Assembly: GCA_028875175.1 (NCBI GenBank)
Contig: JAPPFO010000298.1
Coordinates: forward strand, 1 to 7,300
Length of the DNA: 7,300 nt
Direction of reading: 5' to 3'
From: Chloroflexota bacterium
GTDB taxonomy: Bacteria; Chloroflexota; UBA11872
The notes below the pieces were generated by a model. It searched no databases and had not been told where the DNA came from. It saw only the letters and a list, made by a program, of their open reading frames with translations. The position numbers and the translations under genes are program-made. Below, in pieces: positions 6,301 through 7,300 of the stretch (positions within the stretch are counted from its first letter, which is position 1; each line of letters starts with the position of its first letter).

Positions 6301-7221
6301 GTGGCCGAACCGATTCCGCATTTCGACGTCGAGCTTGAGGACGTATCCGGCCGCCTCACCGAACTGGTCGAGCCCGGCGCCAATCTCGAACGCATCGCCG
6401 GCGGCCTCGGGTTCACCGAGGGCCCCGTCTGGCTCGGCGACCACCTGCTCTTCAGCGATATTCCCAACGACCGCATCTGCCGCTGGCGCCAGCTGCCCGA
6501 AGGCCCCGAACTCACGACCTTCCGCGCGTATAACGGCTCCACCAACGGCCTAACGCTCGACCGCGAGGGACGCCTGCTCGGCTGTACCCACGGCGCCCGC
6601 GCCGTAATCCGGTTCGACCAGAACAACCAGCCCACGCCCATCGCCACTCACTTCAAGGGCGGTCGCCTGAACAGCCCCAACGACATCGTTGTAAAGCGCA
6701 ACGGCGACATCTACTTCACCGACCCGCCCTACGGGATCGCCGATCTGCCCCCCGAGGCCCAGGAACAGCCCGACTGCGGCGTCTACCGGCTGGGAACCGA
6801 CGGCGCCCTCACCCTCCTGACCGACCGCTTCCTCAAGCCCAATGGGCTCGCGTTCTCGCCTGACGAGCAGACCCTCTACATCGGTGACTCCGGCGGTCCG
6901 CGCGACATCTGGGCCTTCGATGTTGCGGTCGACGGCACGCTGGACAACCCGCGCCAATTCGTCGACATGGACCCCTACCCCGAACCCAACAACCCCGACG
7001 GCATGAAGTGCGACAAGGCAGGCCGTCTCTGGTCCACTGGACCCGGCAACGCCGTGTGGGTGATCGAGCCGGACGGCACGGTGGTCGGCCTCGTCAAGTT
7101 CCCCGAACAGCCCGCCAACCTCGCCTGGGGCGGCCCCAACTGGTCCACCCTCTTCGTCACCGCCCGCGGCAGCGTCTACCGCGTCCAGACCAACACCACC
7201 GGCGTCCGCGTGCCCTCATGA
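6301..7221 (+). CDS. SMP-30/gluconolactonase-family lactonase
   Basis: A 306-residue six-bladed beta-propeller of the SMP-30/gluconolactonase/LRE family, usual length, with no signal peptide visible, so probably cytoplasmic. These metal-dependent enzymes open sugar or other lactones to the hydroxy acid. By comparison with human SMP30 the metal ligands are E40 (FTEGPVW), N181 (KPNGLAFS) and D233 (NPDGMKCD); N127 (NSPNDIVV) matches the substrate-side asparagine. Repeated blade motifs are visible: GRLLGCTHG, GDIYFTDPPYG, QTLYIGDSG, GRLWSTGPGN and STLFVTARG. The start is GTG 6301, supported by GGAG eight bases before it. The gene is divergent from the aldo/keto reductase, which suggests oxidation of an aldose to a lactone followed by hydrolysis; that coupling is inferred. 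The exact lactone cannot be told from sequence. Confidence 0.93.
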   Translation: MAEPIPHFDVELEDVSGRLTELVEPGANLERIAGGLGFTEGPVWLGDHLLFSDIPNDRICRWRQLPEGPELTTFRAYNGSTNGLTLDREGRLLGCTHGARAVIRFDQNNQPTPIATHFKGGRLNSPNDIVVKRNGDIYFTDPPYGIADLPPEAQEQPDCGVYRLGTDGALTLLTDRFLKPNGLAFSPDEQTLYIGDSGGPRDIWAFDVAVDGTLDNPRQFVDMDPYPEPNNPDGMKCDKAGRLWSTGPGNAVWVIEPDGTVVGLVKFPEQPANLAWGGPNWSTLFVTARGSVYRVQTNTTGVRVPS

Positions 7222-7231
7222 TCAGACATCA

Positions 7232-7300
7232 GTGATTCGTTCACATCCGGGGAAGACCCGAGAGCGAATCGCACGACTCGACGACTACATCCGTGAGAAC
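7232..7300 (+). CDS. Possible start of a further gene, cut by the window edge
   Basis: A frame beginning at GTG 7232 stays open for 23 codons to the end of the window, 10 nt after the lactonase stop. The predicted peptide begins VIRSHPGKTRERIARLDDY and is charged and helix-like, plausible for a real N-terminus. No good ribosome binding site precedes it, and 69 bases are too few to establish coding or to recognise a family. It may instead be non-coding spacer. Confidence 0.3.
   Translation, partial: MIRSHPGKTRERIARLDDYIREN

Noticed and set aside
7218..7235. ATG overlapping the lactonase stop codon (ATGA) as the start of the next gene
   Set aside because: This frame reads only five codons before a TGA at 7233-7235.

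Overview
The window is a 7.3 kb stretch of very GC-rich bacterial DNA, densely coding, with four confident genes and a possible fifth that runs off the right edge. The style of the DnaE protein (single-chain DnaE with PDVDMDF, GTLAARAAVRDVGR and GYGFNKAHAVSYA segments) and the company of sugar and acid metabolism enzymes recall Chloroflexota, possibly marine or soil lineages of the SAR202/Dehalococcoidia or Caldilineae kind. That placement comes from remembered family features, not from a search.

Layout from left to right. (1) 39-1163 (+): an enolase-superfamily enzyme of the N-succinylamino-acid racemase / o-succinylbenzoate synthase (NSAR/OSBS) group, with all catalytic and metal residues present. 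(2) 1164-1319: a 156 bp intergenic region with a 10-bp palindrome just after the stop codon, a GC-rich inverted repeat and a plausible dnaE promoter. (3) 1320-5198 (+): the replicative DNA polymerase III alpha subunit DnaE, 1292 residues, starting at TTG behind a strong ribosome binding site. It has a complete PHP metal site, the polymerase aspartates, a beta-clamp motif, an OB fold, an unusually long Pro/Glu/Asn-Gly-rich linker and a small C-terminal domain. (4) 5211-6146 (-): an aldo/keto reductase that converges on dnaE with only 12 bp between stop codons. (5) 6147-6300: a 154 bp divergent intergenic region. (6) 6301-7221 (+): an SMP-30/gluconolactonase-family lactonase starting at GTG. (7) 7232-7300 (+): a possible start of another gene, cut by the window edge.

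How they fit: the aldo/keto reductase and the lactonase are divergently arranged and could catalyse consecutive steps (aldose to sugar lactone, then lactone to aldonic acid), a common catabolic pairing. The enolase-superfamily gene is unlikely to be the acid-sugar dehydratase of that route, because its motifs fit the NSAR/OSBS group instead. dnaE is a housekeeping gene between them. I see no mobile element, CRISPR array, RNA gene, toxin-antitoxin pair or defence system. The most unusual element is the long low-complexity linker in DnaE; otherwise the window looks ordinary.
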